DNA from: Xiphophorus maculatus
Taxonomy: Eukaryota; Chordata; Actinopteri; Cyprinodontiformes; Poeciliidae
Assembly: GCF_002775205.1 (NCBI RefSeq)
Contig: NC_036454.1
Location: 12,792,882-12,856,881 of the forward strand
Direction of reading: 5' to 3'
DNA: 64,000 nt
Positions 12,671 through 25,777 of the stretch are shown here, piece after piece. Position numbers and translations under genes: made by a program. The notes under the pieces are model-generated. The model saw only the letters and a list, made by a program, of their open reading frames with translations. It had not been told where the DNA came from and did no database searches. Every line of letters starts with the position of its first letter. The first letter of the stretch is position 1.

Positions 12671-15600
12671 AAAAACAACATTTTTGCTGCAGTTTAAACA
12701 ATCAGCGCATTAATTCATTTTTGTTTTAAATAGAAGCCATCAGATCATGCTATGTGTGTTTGTTTAAATTTCCAGAGTGATTACAGTGACCCAGCGCTAT
12801 TTTTAATCAAGGCTGTCTGTGAGATTCTCATACCAACACCAGACTAAACAAAGTGCTTTGTTTGTTGTCATAAACATGACTATGAACTCAACTTCTCTTG
12901 TGGAGTTGGTCTTAAATTAAAATGTGAGATAAAAGTTTGGATGATCTCAGAAGAATGCCACAGATATGTCATGAGTCTGCGGTCTTCACATTTGAGAGCT
13001 GGCTGGGATTTAAAACAGAAACAGGTCCGTATGGTTCCCTTACCTGCATTAGACCGACGCCAAATAAAGATGTACTTATCAAAGGTTTAAAAAAAACTGA
13101 GCCTGGTGAATTGCTAAAAGATAGTCAAATAGACCAAACTTTAATCAAATTTGGCTATTAAAACAGCTCAAACTGTAAATGTTAGATATTATATTAGCAG
13201 ATAGAGTTCTTCAACAGGACGACTTCCATGCTGCCATGCAAACTTTAGGTTGCTTGACTCTGTGGACAGCATCAGTCCACCTGATCATCTGCAAATCGTC
13301 AGTCTGCTCTAAGTCTGTCAAGAGTGGTGTACACTTTCAGATTTTCCAACACGCTACCATTTGTGTAACTAAAACAAAGATGGTATGCTCTGGTCCTTTT
13401 TCTAGGTCTCAGTTCTTTGGAAAAGGTCCCAGCTTATAAGGTGGACTGAAACAGTTGACACCATCAATTGGTTTAACTTTTAATGAGGCACAGCTTAAAT
13501 TGTCAAGAGAAAACTTGACAATGCACTTAATTTCAAAATACAAAAAAACACCTTTTTAATCCAAATAGGAAATAAAGTATTAGATTTTGTGTAAGTTCTG
13601 ACAGGAGTAGAAAGGTTCTCCAGTAGCAGTCAGTCTGACAAAGCCTCTGTCTGAAAACACTACTATTTTATGGCAAACTGATTAAGAGATTGCTCTGGAT
13701 TGTCTGTAATTTTCTTCATTTCAAAAATTATTTTTCTTTTCAATCATCTCCAGAGTTTCCAGCAAAGTCTTCAGAACAGAACCAGCCTTCTTTATCAGCT
13801 AAAGTCACTGGTTCTGATGAAGCTAGCCTGAACAAATGATGGTAGAAGGGATTGCACACTTCACAACGATCAGAGCAAATATTCAGAATCTTGCTACAAT
13901 CAAGATTGTGAAGGGAGTCTGCTCTCTCCCTTCCATCGCTCTGTGGACTTCTTTACCTTTCTACAAAGTAGCCACAATATAACATACCTTGCTTTAAATA
14001 ATATAAACTAATATCTTTAACCTCAGCTCTAAAAAACAGTGGAATTTGCTAAGTAAAATGCCAAGTGACCAGGCTAAGTAATAAGCAAATGACAGTGGAT
14101 TTTTCCCCCTTGAAGTGGTCTTCTACAATGCATGTGAAAAACTCATGGAAGTATAAAACTTAAGAAGTTCAAACTGCTTTTTACTTTTACTAGTCAGACA
14201 TATTGTATTTTAAGTCAAGGTTGTTTTATTTATTTATTTTACTTTTCCTCTAAAAGTTCTGCTATCTAAAGGGGCAGTATCATGTAAGATCAACTTTTTT
14301 TTTAGCTTTACATCATGTTAAAATGGTATTCTTTCATTTCTGTTTGATAAATCATTAAATCTCCCATGGCAACTATTCAGCTGTTCAAAATGCCTAGCTG
14401 GACCAAGTACCACCTTCCAGGCACAGCTCCTCCTCAGACCCGCAGTTTCCAAGCTTTCGAGCTTTTGTCTCTCAGAGCATTCCTCCCCTGCAGCTCCTCT
14501 ACTCAGCTCTGTCAGACTCACCAGCAGTAATTAGAAAACACCTGATGGAATTGTGCATTTGCTGAGCTCATTATATGAGCGACTTCTCAGTGCAATGCCT
14601 TTAAACGTGTTGCTAAAGGGTTAATACAGAGACGATGCTGTGATGAATTCTTGAAAGTGGAGTTTCAAAAAGGGCAGGGGTTTTTAAAGAGACAGAGGCC
14701 AAATTTCAAGGCATTAAAGCAGGAAGTAAGATTTCTTTTAAGTCATATTTCATATATGTACTATTTTTATAACAACAACTGAGGGTGGCATATGTACTTG
14801 GTCATGCTACAAAATGGCTTTATGTGCCTGGAAAAACACATAATATAGCCCTTTTAAATACCAACATCTACGGAAACTCAAGAGACAAGACAGATTCACC
14901 TTTTTCACTTATGGCAGCCTAACGAAAGAAAACTTCATTTTCACAGCTAGATCAACTCACTCACATCATCTGTATTATAGAGTATTATCTATATTCTGCT
15001 AGTGTTTACCAAAGAGTCAATCGCTCTGTTACATGCAGAGGATTAAATCACTCTAAACTATAAAGCAAACACCAGGTGGGTTGTTTCTTGTCCACTCTGA
15101 ATTTATGTGGGACTGCAGCACAATTTGGAGCAGGCCTATTTATAGTCAACTATATACCAGCAACATCCGCCACCAGCACCCTGCAGCCTGAAAGTCACAC
15201 CGGGATGGTTTTGGGAGGGGGAAGTCCTTGAGCTCCTCTGTCAGTGCGAGGCATTGCAGTGACAAGTTTGCTGATGAGGTTGGTGACTGGGAAGTCGCAC
15301 TGCACCGGTCCCCTCTCACAACCCCATCCCTCAGCTGAAGAAGACTACTCCAAGTGTATGCTTTACACCCACAACATAAACACACACGCAGCTCATACAC
15401 TCCGGTGTGTGCATGCCTATGCATGCAGGCATGAACAAAAACATTCCCTCGCACACTCCACGTGCAAGCACACAAGCTGATTAAAACTGTACAGAGGTAA
15501 TGTTTTGACTTTGTGTTTTGCAGATTTGACGTCGGTCCCCCATATGTTATTGATTGTTGCTTTGTCGGAACATTTTATGAAGCCACTGTGGTGTTGAAAT

Positions 15601-15869
15601 ACAGCACTACAACTGGATATCATTTTTCCCAATGACAAAACGAGAGACTGAAGCAACTCACCTTAAGCACTTCAAAAATATCCTGGGAGATTATTTATCC
15701 ACCTCCAGCTCTTGTCAAGTCTCCCCCTGTGTGTTTCCAAGAGTCCTAATTAAAACTCGCCAAACAAACAAAAGTATCTGGTGTGCATCTCATACACAGC
15801 AAGTCCCACTCTGCTGCTCACTGATGCTCTCTAAAGTAAGGAGGGAACTTTGCTCACAGCTGCCAGGTT

Positions 15870-16099
15870 TGCAGCCAATAACGTCACATTGCTTTCCTCT
15901 TCTTGGCCAATCGTGTGCCTCTCCTGCTCCACCCTCTCACCCCTCCTCCTCTTTTGCCTCCTCCAGCTCCTCCTGCTGGTGCTGGGAGTTCACATTGTGG
16001 TGGACAAACCCAAAATCTCTCAAAACTGAGATGAACTGCTGCAACATTTACAGGCTAATACGACAATGCAACGATTGTGCAAACGGAAAATGAGACAAG
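15870..16099 (+). promoter_or_regulatory. Promoter-like segment with possible first exon
   Basis: CCAAT (15875-15879), a CRE half-site acgtca (15881-15886) and a second CCAAT (15907-15911) are followed by a C/T-rich tract. A consensus splice donor ACAAG|GTGAGA has its exon end at 16099. No coding sequence of a known family starts here, so a non-coding RNA is the most I would propose. Confidence 0.3.
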
Positions 16100-16941
16100 G
16101 TGAGAAAATGAGACTGGGAGTGTTTTACATGTTCAAGTTTCTTTGTGAAGAGGTGATTTATACAGCGGTTTATGTTAAAAAACTGTTCTCTTTCTCAATG
16201 TAAGTGTTGACAAATCCCTGCTTACTAGCTGCCAGTATCAGACATTAAAAGTATGGGATTATATTAAAGTAGGGATGATAGGGGATTACTTTAGGAGACA
16301 GCAAAAACTCATTGAATCCTGTCGGGATTTCCAAGTGTGTCTTTCACCACCAGGAAATAACTCATAACTTAAGCGTAGATTTTTATTTGTTTTTTTACCT
16401 TTATGTATACAAATGGTCTCGTTGAGACCCAACATCTCATTTACAACACAGACCTGTTTTGATAAAACAAACAAAATTACAAACCTTGAATCTAGTTTGA
16501 CATTATTCTCTCATATCACAGATGCTTCTCACACATTCCAGAGATAAAGAGTACCTTGAACAATCTGCGGGGAAAACTTTGCTTCCCGAAAAGTGCCACA
16601 AACAGATTGTTCTCGGCAATACATTGACACATTTTGGCTTGTCTTGTTGAACCAAGTTATCCTCCTCTTGCGTAATGCTGAAACAGGATCTGTCGTATTT
16701 ATTTAGCCATAAAAGCCTCCACTGGTAACTCCACCAACGCAGCCATGCAAAGTGAGACATCTTTGTTTTTTGCTTTCAAAGTACAAGAGCACTTTTTTTT
16801 TACTTTCTAAGACACATTTTCACCTCTATATTTATGAATGTAGACCAATTTCCCCTCACAGGGGCAGTACATTTTACGTTAGGAACATAAACTTTCATAT
16901 AAGGGCTGAACGCATTGCAAATAATAACTATGTGCAACATA

Positions 16942-16965
16942 GAAGTTCTTTAAATAAAGAACTTC
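16942..16965. repeat. Perfect inverted repeat, 11-bp arms, 2-nt loop
   Basis: Arms gaagttcttta (16942-16952) and taaagaacttc (16955-16965). Confidence 0.9.
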
Positions 16966-17324
16966 AGTCACACCATAATAGGATGTATAATGATGTTGCA
17001 GAGAGTGCAAACAAAGCAGCACATAATATATGCATAGTGGACATCAGAAATAATTCAATCTCATGAAGAGTGCACCCTGTAGGCAGCAGGATCCAGTCTT
17101 GTGAGCTGTCCTGTTGTACGTCTGCAAGAGTTTTAGGTTATTCTTGTCACCCATACAAACAGAAAATCTCATAGTAGTTAATTTGGTATTTTGTATCAAA
17201 TCCCACTTTCAACTCAGAATTTTACTGAACAATATTTGTCCGTTAATTGTCTTCTGTGCAACCGAGAACGGGTCACAGTGATCACGGGTCCAGGACGTAG
17301 ATATTCCTGGTTTCCATGACACTT

Positions 17325-17660
17325 CATGTTGGGGGATCCAAAGGTGTTCCCAAGCTGGAATAGACATACTGAGTCTGTCCTGGCGTCCCCCTTCTAGGGG
17401 GAAGTGTCTGGAAAGCCTTCAAAGAGAGGAGCACCGCAGGGACACTGATTAGATGCCAGAACCCCCTCAGCTCACACCTCTCAACCTTTCAACCCTGAAA
17501 AGCAGAGGCTCAGCTTCAAACTCCAGCACCCTGCAGGAGGGGCTCATTTGTATTTTATGCTTTCGCTCATGTTCCATATCTCGTGACCATAAGTGAGTGT
17601 TGGAATATGGACAGACGAGCGCATCAACCGACAGGTGGATGAATAAAGGCAAGATTGGAT
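17325..17660 (-). mobile_element. Non-LTR retrotransposon (LINE) 3' ORF fragment
   Basis: The minus strand resembles the C-terminal region of a teleost LINE reverse transcriptase (LTYGHE-type segment near 17600, then a cysteine/arginine-rich tail). The plus-strand stretch aggtgttcccaagctggaat near 17341 is part of the same widespread repeat. It is frameshifted and inactive. Confidence 0.55.
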
Positions 17661-17730
17661 GACTGAGAACATAGTGCACAGAAAAGTCTCCCCTTGCAAG
17701 AATAAAGATAAATAAAGTCAATGGTGAAGT

Positions 17731-17763
17731 TTGAGTGAGAAATTGAGTTAATTTCTCACTCAA
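17731..17763. repeat. Perfect inverted repeat, 14-bp arms, 5-nt loop
   Basis: Arms ttgagtgagaaatt (17731-17744) and aatttctcactcaa (17750-17763). Confidence 0.9.
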
Positions 17764-18747
17764 TTCAGTTATTCAGGCAGCAGAGTTGGTAGGTCATCAG
17801 GGAGCAACCAGGCAAATGGGCAAAAGCAAAGCAAGCAAGCAGAGTGCTGCTGCACCAGCCTGTCTGGCCCTAAGGTTTGTCAAACTCACAGGAGCGGAAT
17901 GGGTATTATGCCTGCAATATTCAAATAGGGTACAACTTGTTCCTTTTTATGCGCTATATGTGTAAACACCAAGAAATAGATATTATTCTAACTTGATTGA
18001 AGTTCACAATAATGGGGATCCAAGCTGGGTGAAAGGTTACTTGAATGAAAAATAAACTTTTATTACAAGAAATGCTTGGAGACCAGAGTCACTCAACTGA
18101 AGCTTTCAAGACTGATCAATAAGTCTCCTATGGGACTCATAATACATGGCTGGTGCTGCAGAAGTGGACTCCGTCCATTGGGCCAGAACACATCACGTTT
18201 ATTCCACTGCTCTGCACTCAGAGAGCCTGCAGAAGTTGTTGACAGCAACCACCTCCGAGGAGGGGAGAGAGGTGTTCTTCATGATGCCAGGTGAGAGGAC
18301 ACCGTGTTCTGGAAAATCCTGCCCAGAGGAGCAAACACATACAATTATTGCATCTAACGATGTAAAAGTGGTGGTAAGCAGTTAATGCTTGTGAGGCCTG
18401 CAGAACCCACACTGTTTGGAAAGCTTGGGCGAATAAAAAAGAACGTTGTGCATGTAACGCCGGGGTCTAACGTCACCGCTGTAGGTGGTATTTAAGAGGT
18501 GGCGCACATTAGAATATCAAACATTAGCACGAAGTTGAAATAAAAAGGAAAAAGTTCAGGCTTTTTTGTACTGAGAATGTCATGCAGTAATCACATAAGC
18601 CATGCACTGCAACCTCTCCAATTGATAGACATTATAAAAGAAAGCAGATTCTGTTAGAGTGGTGCAAGCCGTACTGGCAGTGTTTCACGCTCCCACCACA
18701 GATATCCCTTACCTCTAATAAGCCAAACTACATTGAAGGTTGGTTTA

Positions 18748-18770
18748 TACAAGAAGAAGAAGAAGAAGAA
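18748..18770. repeat. (AAG)n microsatellite
   Basis: Seven AAG/GAA units in intergenic DNA. Confidence 0.85.
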
Positions 18771-19399
18771 GGCCAGGTTAGCATTTGTTAAAGCACCTGG
18801 AACCTATGATTATCTAAAAATATCAACAATTACTGTCACATCCATGTTCCTATGTTTCAGTTCAGCAAGTCCCTGGAGCTTAAGAAGATCCTTAGTTTGA
18901 CCTCCATTTTTATTGTTTAAACCTTTTTACTCTTTGCAGTCTCCAGCAGCTGCTGTTCTCTCCCACATACTTGATACTTCTCAATGTTCATTGTTCTCCC
19001 TGGCTTGTACTTTTACAGGGTGCTGTCAACCCCTAAGATAGAGGATCAAAAGGCACACAGACATACTCCATCCGAAAAAAAGAAAAAAAAAGTGGTCACG
19101 ATTTGTTCTAAATCACAAAAGGAGCCGAGCTCCTGAGGGTGGCACTGCCTCGAAGAATCGTGATCTGGTAAATTACAGAGTCCACAAAGGCAACAATTAC
19201 TCTCTGCTTTTCTTTTTCTCTCTTATCTGCAATCACTTCTTCCTCAGAGCTACAACTCTGACATTTAATATCGCAACCCCACTGTCATCAGAGGAAAAAA
19301 ACATTTGCCGTAAAATGCACAGAAATTATTGAATATCTTTATTCTATTATGATATGTGATAGACCAAAACGTATTAGTACATACTATAATTATACAGTG

Positions 19400-20530
19400 G
19401 AAGAAAAAGAGATACATGACTTCTAAAAATGTTGCATACAGCTGTTCTGAGCCCCTTTTACTCTAATGCCCCTTGGTAAAATCCAGTTTAGTTAACTACA
19501 TTCACAAGTTGCCTACTTAATAAATGGAGTCCACCTGTGTTTAATCTAATAAAGATGTTTGTTGGAGAATCCTTAGCGAAAAAACAGAATCATGAGGTCC
19601 AAGGAGCACAGCACACAGGTCAAAAGGGAAAGGTTGTGCAGAGGTGCTAGTCCCAATCTAACAACAGCCATCAGAGAAGCAGCACATATGTTCATCCATG
19701 GTCACTCTGCAGAAGCATCAGGGATCCTCAGCTAAGGTAGAATATGTTGACAGGAAAACTGTAATACTGCAAATGCACTTTCCAAAACTACCAGAGGGGC
19801 AGAAACAAAGTCATTGTTGAAAGAAAGCCATGAGAAGTTTTTGGTTAGCCACAAACCACTCAGGAGGCACAACAAGCATGCGAAAGAAGTTGTTTGAACC
19901 AGATACAAGACAGATTTAAGCCAGATAAATCTGGCTTGTATACCATCATCTTCATCTTCTCAGTATTCATCTTCAACTGAGAAAATGAGTACCATCTTCT
20001 CAGTTAAACATGGTGGTGGCAGTGTCATGCTGTGGCTATGCTTTTCTTCACCAGAGAAACATATAGCTGGTAAGGATTTATAGGAAAATGGCTAAAGCTA
20101 AAATAAAAAGTGAAACTGACAGAAAACAAAGCAAAAGACATGAAAATGGGGCACAGGTTCAAATAGCATTAAACATACTGCCAGTGCCAGTGTGTATATC
20201 AAAGCAAGTTCATGTGTCAGAATTATCCAATAAAAATCAAAACCAATTGAGAATGTTTGGCAAAAATTGAAAAGCTGAAATATACCCTAACATGCAACTA
20301 TAGCTTACAGTGAAAGTTCTCTGAATACCGACTCAGCACTGCTGAATGCAAATACAATTCTCAGAATTGTATCTGTTATTAATTTTGAAAACCACTAATC
20401 ACTTTTTCTTCCATTTCACAATTATGCACTAATTTGTGTTGGTCCATAACATAAAATCACAATAAGATACATTCAAATCAGAGACTGTTAAAATATGGGA
20501 AATAAGGTATGAATACTTGAACTCTAGATC
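19400..20530 (+). mobile_element. Tc1/mariner-like transposon, degraded, nearly full length
   Basis: The copy runs from a left part with gagtccacctgtgtttaatc (near 19527), through a VKHGGGS-type segment (gttaaacatggtggtggcag near 20003), to the characteristic 3' portion tttcacaattatgcactaat (near 20415). Stops and frameshifts disable any transposase. Confidence 0.7.
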
Positions 20531-21991
20531 CAGTAAGTGACCCAATACAGATTCAAGTAAACCAAATCTGTAAGTAATATGAAATTCCCCCCTAGGTTAA
20601 TCTGACCAGACAGTTTCAGAGAATCCCTTTATAACACAATTAGAAACTGTCTCTTTATTACTAGAGATTTTATTTACATTTCACTATCATTCTGAAGACT
20701 TTTTTATAATTTTGCTGCCTTCTCCAGCTCTAATGTGCAGAGAAGGTGACAGTTCATCTGGCTGCAGCTACTCATCAAGCAATTAACTTGAAGCCTCTGA
20801 CAATTAGATGAGACAAAAATGTCACTGAACAAATACAATTAGAGCTAGTGGCACTTATTAAAGCAATCGGTTCAACAGACAGAAAATAAAGCTAACTTGA
20901 ATGTTTATTTTTGCTGCTATTGAAACCCTACTGAAGTCTGACAAGAGATGTTTTTTTTTTGTTGTTGTTTTTTTTACAAGTGTCAAAGTCAGTTTTAGTC
21001 AAGAGCTGGTCTGGTAATCATTACAGGATTTGATTTGTGAAAGCACTGAAATGGTCAAATGCCATTTAATTCTGTCCCAAATGGGAAAAAAAACCAAACA
21101 GACAAAACATTCATTAAGAAACTGTAACAACATTTTGAGGTGAAAAACAGTAAGAAGTCGTGCTCATTGCCTCTTCTGTGGGCCTTTCTACAGAGTCGCT
21201 GTGATAATGACCCAGTTCTCTTGCACTAAAACCAGGAGAGGAGCTGCAAGGGTCGCTCGAAGACAGACAGCCGTTGTTGAAACTCATCATTTTACGGCGC
21301 GATCATCCATGCCCTTATAGGGCTGAGTTGTCCTGCTGTCGGTTCTCATCCCATGGTTTGAATCCTTTAACCTCTGCACTCAAACTCAATGTTTATACAT
21401 ATTTAACATGAAAAACAAGGTGGGTCTGGTGTTACTATGAGTTCTTTTCATGCATGAAGGGAAGCTCAAGTTTAAAGGGCAGGTTTTTGTGTTGCTCTGT
21501 TGCAGTAGAAGACCATGCGTGTAAAGTGTCGTTCTTTAAATATTTGACTTAGAACACTACTTAATGAGATATATTTAAATGTGATCAATAATAAATGTCA
21601 TTAAAATCTTTCAAACCACTTTCTGCACTGGTGGGCTTTCGGTACTCATAAGGTTGCATGGAAACAAATCTGTTTTGACTGTAAAAAAACATGCAGACAT
21701 ATGGACAAGTTTGATTCTTGTTCAGCTATCGTTTAGTGTAAACATCTGACAGAAAATAAGTCTGTAATCTTATTGTTAGTGAAAGGTTGAAATGAAAAAT
21801 ACCCTATTTAATGTGTATTACAGTTATTGCTAATAATTCAAACATTAAAATGCATTTGAATTTGTACGTATAGCAAAATACATTGCATTGCAGCAGGTTT
21901 TAGCCAAGATAAGAAATTGAAGCTTTATTTATTTAAGCTTTTCTTCATTACGGTTGTAAAGGGTATTGAATGAAACCAAGTTTAGTCCTAC

Positions 21992-22010
21992 AACACCCCC
22001 TACTGGTGAC
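21992..22010 (-). promoter_or_regulatory. CTCF-like motif
   Basis: Minus strand reads GTCACCAGTAGGGGGTGTT. Confidence 0.4.
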
Positions 22011-22209
22011 AAGAGTTTATTACAGTGACAACTAAGCTGCATTTGTGGAAAGCAAATATTTAAAATTTTACCAAGTCAGTTTTAACTTTAAACTGGTTTT
22101 ATGTCTTGACTTTTACAAATTTTGCCAGAATATTGTCACAGACTGTAATATATGTCATAGAGATTTAACAGAAATTGTTTACTTCCACATAAGAAAAATA
22201 AATGCTTTA

Positions 22210-22600
22210 CGAAAGCTTCTAGAAATGATGCTGCCACCATTATGTTTCATTTAGGCTATTTTGTTTCCAGAGTGATGCACTGTATTAATTTTAATAAATA
22301 GTGATATAAACACTATAACAAAAGAACATTAATAGTGTAGAGCTGAAAGGGCACAGCTTTGGACTCATCTGATGAGAGCACCTTCCATTCATTGTGTCCC
22401 CTAAAGAGCGCCAGTGAACTTTTAAAAACAGATTTTCCCTCAACAATTACTTTGTTTTTGCCACTCTTCCATAAAGGTACATTTTTCACACCTAAGCTGT
22501 GGATGTGAGGCAAAGGCAAAATTCTCCCAGACTTTTCCCTCAGACAGCAGACAGTAATGCGGGAAATCTTTATGCACATTGAAACCAAGATTAAATTTAC
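22210..22600 (-). mobile_element. Tc1/mariner-like fragment, reverse orientation
   Basis: The plus strand reads as the complement of Tc1-like transposase sequence: atgctgccaccattatgttt near 22229, gactcatctgatgagagcac near 22362, and the ccactcttccataaaggtac segment near 22461. It is inactive. Confidence 0.6.
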
Positions 22601-22974
22601 CTATTCAGGACATAGGTTAGATCGGTTATTAGCCAAGAAAGAAAAAAAAAAAAAAAGGAAAAAAATCATTGGATATTCACCAATCCTTTCAGAACTCATT
22701 TAGTTCTGAAAAGAACCAAAACTGGTTATTTTAGTGTCGGATCAGTTCAAAACTGAAATGGTCATGAGTTCTTTTTCTCATGAAGTGAAAGCCCTTTGGA
22801 AAAGATTATTTGGACAGATTGATAAAACGGATATGTGCACTTCACTGTTCTGCACCAGGTAGAAAGTCGAACTTAAATTTTAAAGTTGTTAAACGCTGCA
22901 ACCTAAAATGTGGCCAAATTTAACGGATGGCAGGACTTCAGGTAATGTATAATTTGAATACATGAATTCAGAAA

Positions 22975-24059
22975 CAGCTTCAAAGTACAATCATTGTTTA
23001 TTTTTTTTACATAAATACATATAAAATACAATATAAAGTTTTACAGTATTGTTCATTGGTATAAATGGATCTGAAAAACAACAACAAAAAAATTTACTCA
23101 TCTGTAAACCTTTTGGGATGGTTTGTGCTTCATTAAAAGGTGGAACCCCTTCCACACAAAACTCAATCCTGTGTCCTCAGTCACCATAGTGTTATATTCA
23201 TGGTCGCAGTTAAAATCAGTAGATATAAAACTGACAGTCAAAGGCACCAACTATGGAAAACCTCATTAGCACACCGCTCAAAAGTAAGAGTGTTCGGCTT
23301 AAAAATGAACCGTTATTGTGCAATATGCCTCGGTAAAGACTGCAACTGTGGTTTGATGGGTCTGTTCTGGATTCTATAAGAACCACGGCAGTCCATTAGG
23401 TTTACACTGGGGATTCACAACGTTGCTTCATAGGACAACGGAGGCAGGAATGAAAACTGATGCCACTGCAATCAGACTTGGCTTTTCACTGCATGTCTGT
23501 ACCATCGGCAGCTGCTGTGGAGAAGTGACCATACGTGCATCACCAAAAGTAAACAGTGTGTAGCATGCTGACATTGTTGTCAGAGCAAGTAAACTAAACA
23601 AACTTTAACATCTCAGTGAACCACTTAAGAACAAAGATAATTGAAGTCTGGGAAGAAATGGAGATGAACAAAACAAAAAAAAAAAAATAGGAGTAAAATT
23701 TTAACAAACTCCAGGTGATATGTACAACTGAGGGTCATCCAATTTCACCTTCAGCAGCTTTATGGTCAGTTTGAGACTTGCATAATAAAAAAACAAACAT
23801 GTATTTAAAGTCTCTGTAGCAAAATATCACCTTCAATATAAACAGAGGTCAAGTAAAAGCTTTTAGCCTTTCAATATTGTAGGTAAAGGTCAGGTTTGGC
23901 TATAATTGAAAGATTGTCTTTAACAACAGATATAGAAAACAGCCAACATAAATAGTCCAAAAACAACAACAACAATAATAATTTGGGAGGAATCTCACTT
24001 CACCACAGTGATTTGCTTGTGTGAAGGAAGTCAACTCCAAAAATCACCATAAGAATGCA
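22975..24059 (-). other. elovl7: elovl7 3' UTR with probable poly(A) signal
   Basis: Downstream of the elovl7 stop the minus strand has no coding potential. A canonical AATAAA (plus-strand tttatt at 22997-23002) lies about 1.06 kb after the stop, followed by A/T-rich sequence. I take this as the likely 3' end. Earlier weaker signals may also be used. Confidence 0.45.
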
Positions 24060-25777
24060 TCACTGGTATTTGTCATGATCTACATTCCCATTCATGACTC
24101 CGTTGGTGTGGTGACCCCATGTCTGAGCCTGCAGCACTTTAGGCAACCTCTTGCCCTTGGTGTAGGCGTGGTACCAGAAGTTGAGGAAAAGGAACAGGAA
24201 AATCAGGCCGTACGAACCAATGATGTAGATGAAGATGGGGAACTGGTATGGGCAGTCTCTCATGAAGAAGTATTGAGAAATGTGGGTGGTAACCATGACA
24301 AACTGGATCTGAGGAAAAGCAAAGAAAATAAAGTTGGCATCAGTAAACTGGTTAAAGAGAATTTAAAAACTGACTATTTTAACAAACGTTCAGGGTACAC
24401 ACCAGCTGAATAGTAGTGAGGTACTTCTTCCACCAGAGGTACTTCTGGTAGTTGGGGCCCAAGGCAGTCAGCCCGTAGTATGTATACATGATAACATGGA
24501 CAACACAGTTCAGAAAGGCGTGGAAAGTTCCCAGTCCACCTGAAACAAGGAGTGCGTCTGGATTAACATCACAATATCACAAATACTCTTACTGTGACAT
24601 CACAGGGAAACAAGTTTTACCTGCAGCAAAACGAACACCAAACCACCAGGTGAAGGGCATGATAGAATGATGATAGACATGAAGAAATGTCACCTGACTG
24701 TTCTTTTTCCTCAGCACAAAGAAGATCTGCAGAACGAGATCCAGTTTAATAACAGCATAAAGAAACATTAATCTTGCTATGCAGTGAACAGCTGTCTCCT
24801 TTACCGTGTCAAGCATCTCGATGAACTTTGAGAAATAGTAAAGCCAGCACGTTGCTGCCATCTGGAGGAGAAAGTTCAGATTTAAACACTTATTACAGGA
24901 ATACAGTTTTACATTGATGAGGAGCTTAGAATAACTGGAAAAAAAAAAGGGAGTTAAGCTAGTCGGTGTAAAAAAGTGAGCTTACCCTGATAGCCTGCGG
25001 TGAGTTAGAGTAGTCAACAAGGTCACAGTGAAATGAATATCCAGTTCCCCATCCTGACATCACAAACTGAAGGGGAAAAAAAAAAAACCAGCAAGAGATG
25101 AGCTAAGAAATATGTGAAACTCATTTTGTATTAAAAAAAAAAAAAAGCAATAACACAAGTTAATTTGAAAAAAAAGTAAGAAAAATATTGACAGGTTGCA
25201 AAGCAGCATTTTCAAGAAAGATAAAAGCACTACCTTATCTGGTTAACAGTTAAAACCAACTCCCCAACAATGACTCAGAAATAAAAGATGAGGACATACT
25301 CATGTTTACTCATCATTCAGACCAGTACTACAAACTCTGACTTGACATCCAAGATTCAAGAGCAATTTAGTAGCAGTAAAGTTCCAGGATCGTGCCACGT
25401 GAAGAGAAACAGAAGCCCAAACACACCTCATAGCACATGTAGAGTGACAAAGCCACCACACTGAAGTTGTAGACAATAAGGACTCCTTTCAGGTCAAAGC
25501 CTTTCCGGTTCTCCATCAGTCGAGGGCCCAGTGACGTGACGAAGTAGATGTAAGCTGCGATGATGATGGTTTGGGGAAGAGGAGACGACATGAGCAGCCA
25601 TTGTTCTGTCCGCGAATCTGCAACAGAATAGAGAGATTAGCGAGGTTTACATAAAACGAGCCGACTGAAGATTAGACTATGGAGAAAAGGGAATATTTAT
25701 CAGCAAGACTCACCCGCATTTTGGATGAACTCATCATAAATGCGTGCAACAGAGGTCTTCAGATTAAAAAACTCCAT
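24060..25777 (-). CDS. elovl7: Elongation of very long chain fatty acids protein 7 (ELOVL7), 7 coding exons
   Basis: The product is a predicted ER multi-pass condensing enzyme (3-ketoacyl-CoA synthase) that adds two carbons to long-chain acyl-CoAs. Coding exons, read on the minus strand: 25777-25714, 25617-25427, 25066-24986, 24861-24805, 24726-24621, 24539-24403, 24308-24060. All introns are GT..AG and phases join to 294 aa (human about 281). Visible family marks are MSSPLPQT and LMENRK in the N-terminal part, [25 protein letters not shown], the catalytic histidine box HVYHH (residues 147-151), and [24 protein letters not shown] and the flanking gene ercc8 favour ELOVL7 over its paralogue ELOVL1. 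The start ATG sits 21 nt inside an exon with a CTAG acceptor, so upstream exon(s) are untranslated. The C-terminus is longer than in human and ends DHDKYQ without a clear KxKxx ER-retrieval signal. The a/b teleost paralogue cannot be assigned. Confidence 0.95.

Larger units (their letters stand above)
6098..15869. other. Intergenic stretch without recognised gene
   Basis: Apart from the palindromes at 7.68, 12.02 and 12.65 kb, the dispersed repeat at 8.15 kb and simple repeats at 9.15 and 10.2 kb, I see no coding exon, RNA gene or promoter. DEPDC1B, which flanks ELOVL7 in human, was looked for and not found. Confidence 0.5.
16100..22209. other. Intergenic stretch without recognised gene
   Basis: It holds hairpins near 16.95 and 17.73 kb, a LINE fragment and a large Tc1 copy. 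The remaining sequence (about 18.0-19.4 and 20.5-22.2 kb) shows nothing recognisable beyond simple repeats. Confidence 0.5.

Noticed and set aside
1-24000. DEPDC1B, the neighbour of ELOVL7 in human
   Set aside because: No exon encoding the DEP or RhoGAP domain was recognised on either strand; it is probably beyond the left edge or moved.
24589-24861. Assignment of the elongase to ELOVL1
   Set aside because: ELOVL1 shares the HVYHH region, but [15 protein letters not shown] and linkage to ercc8 fit ELOVL7 better.
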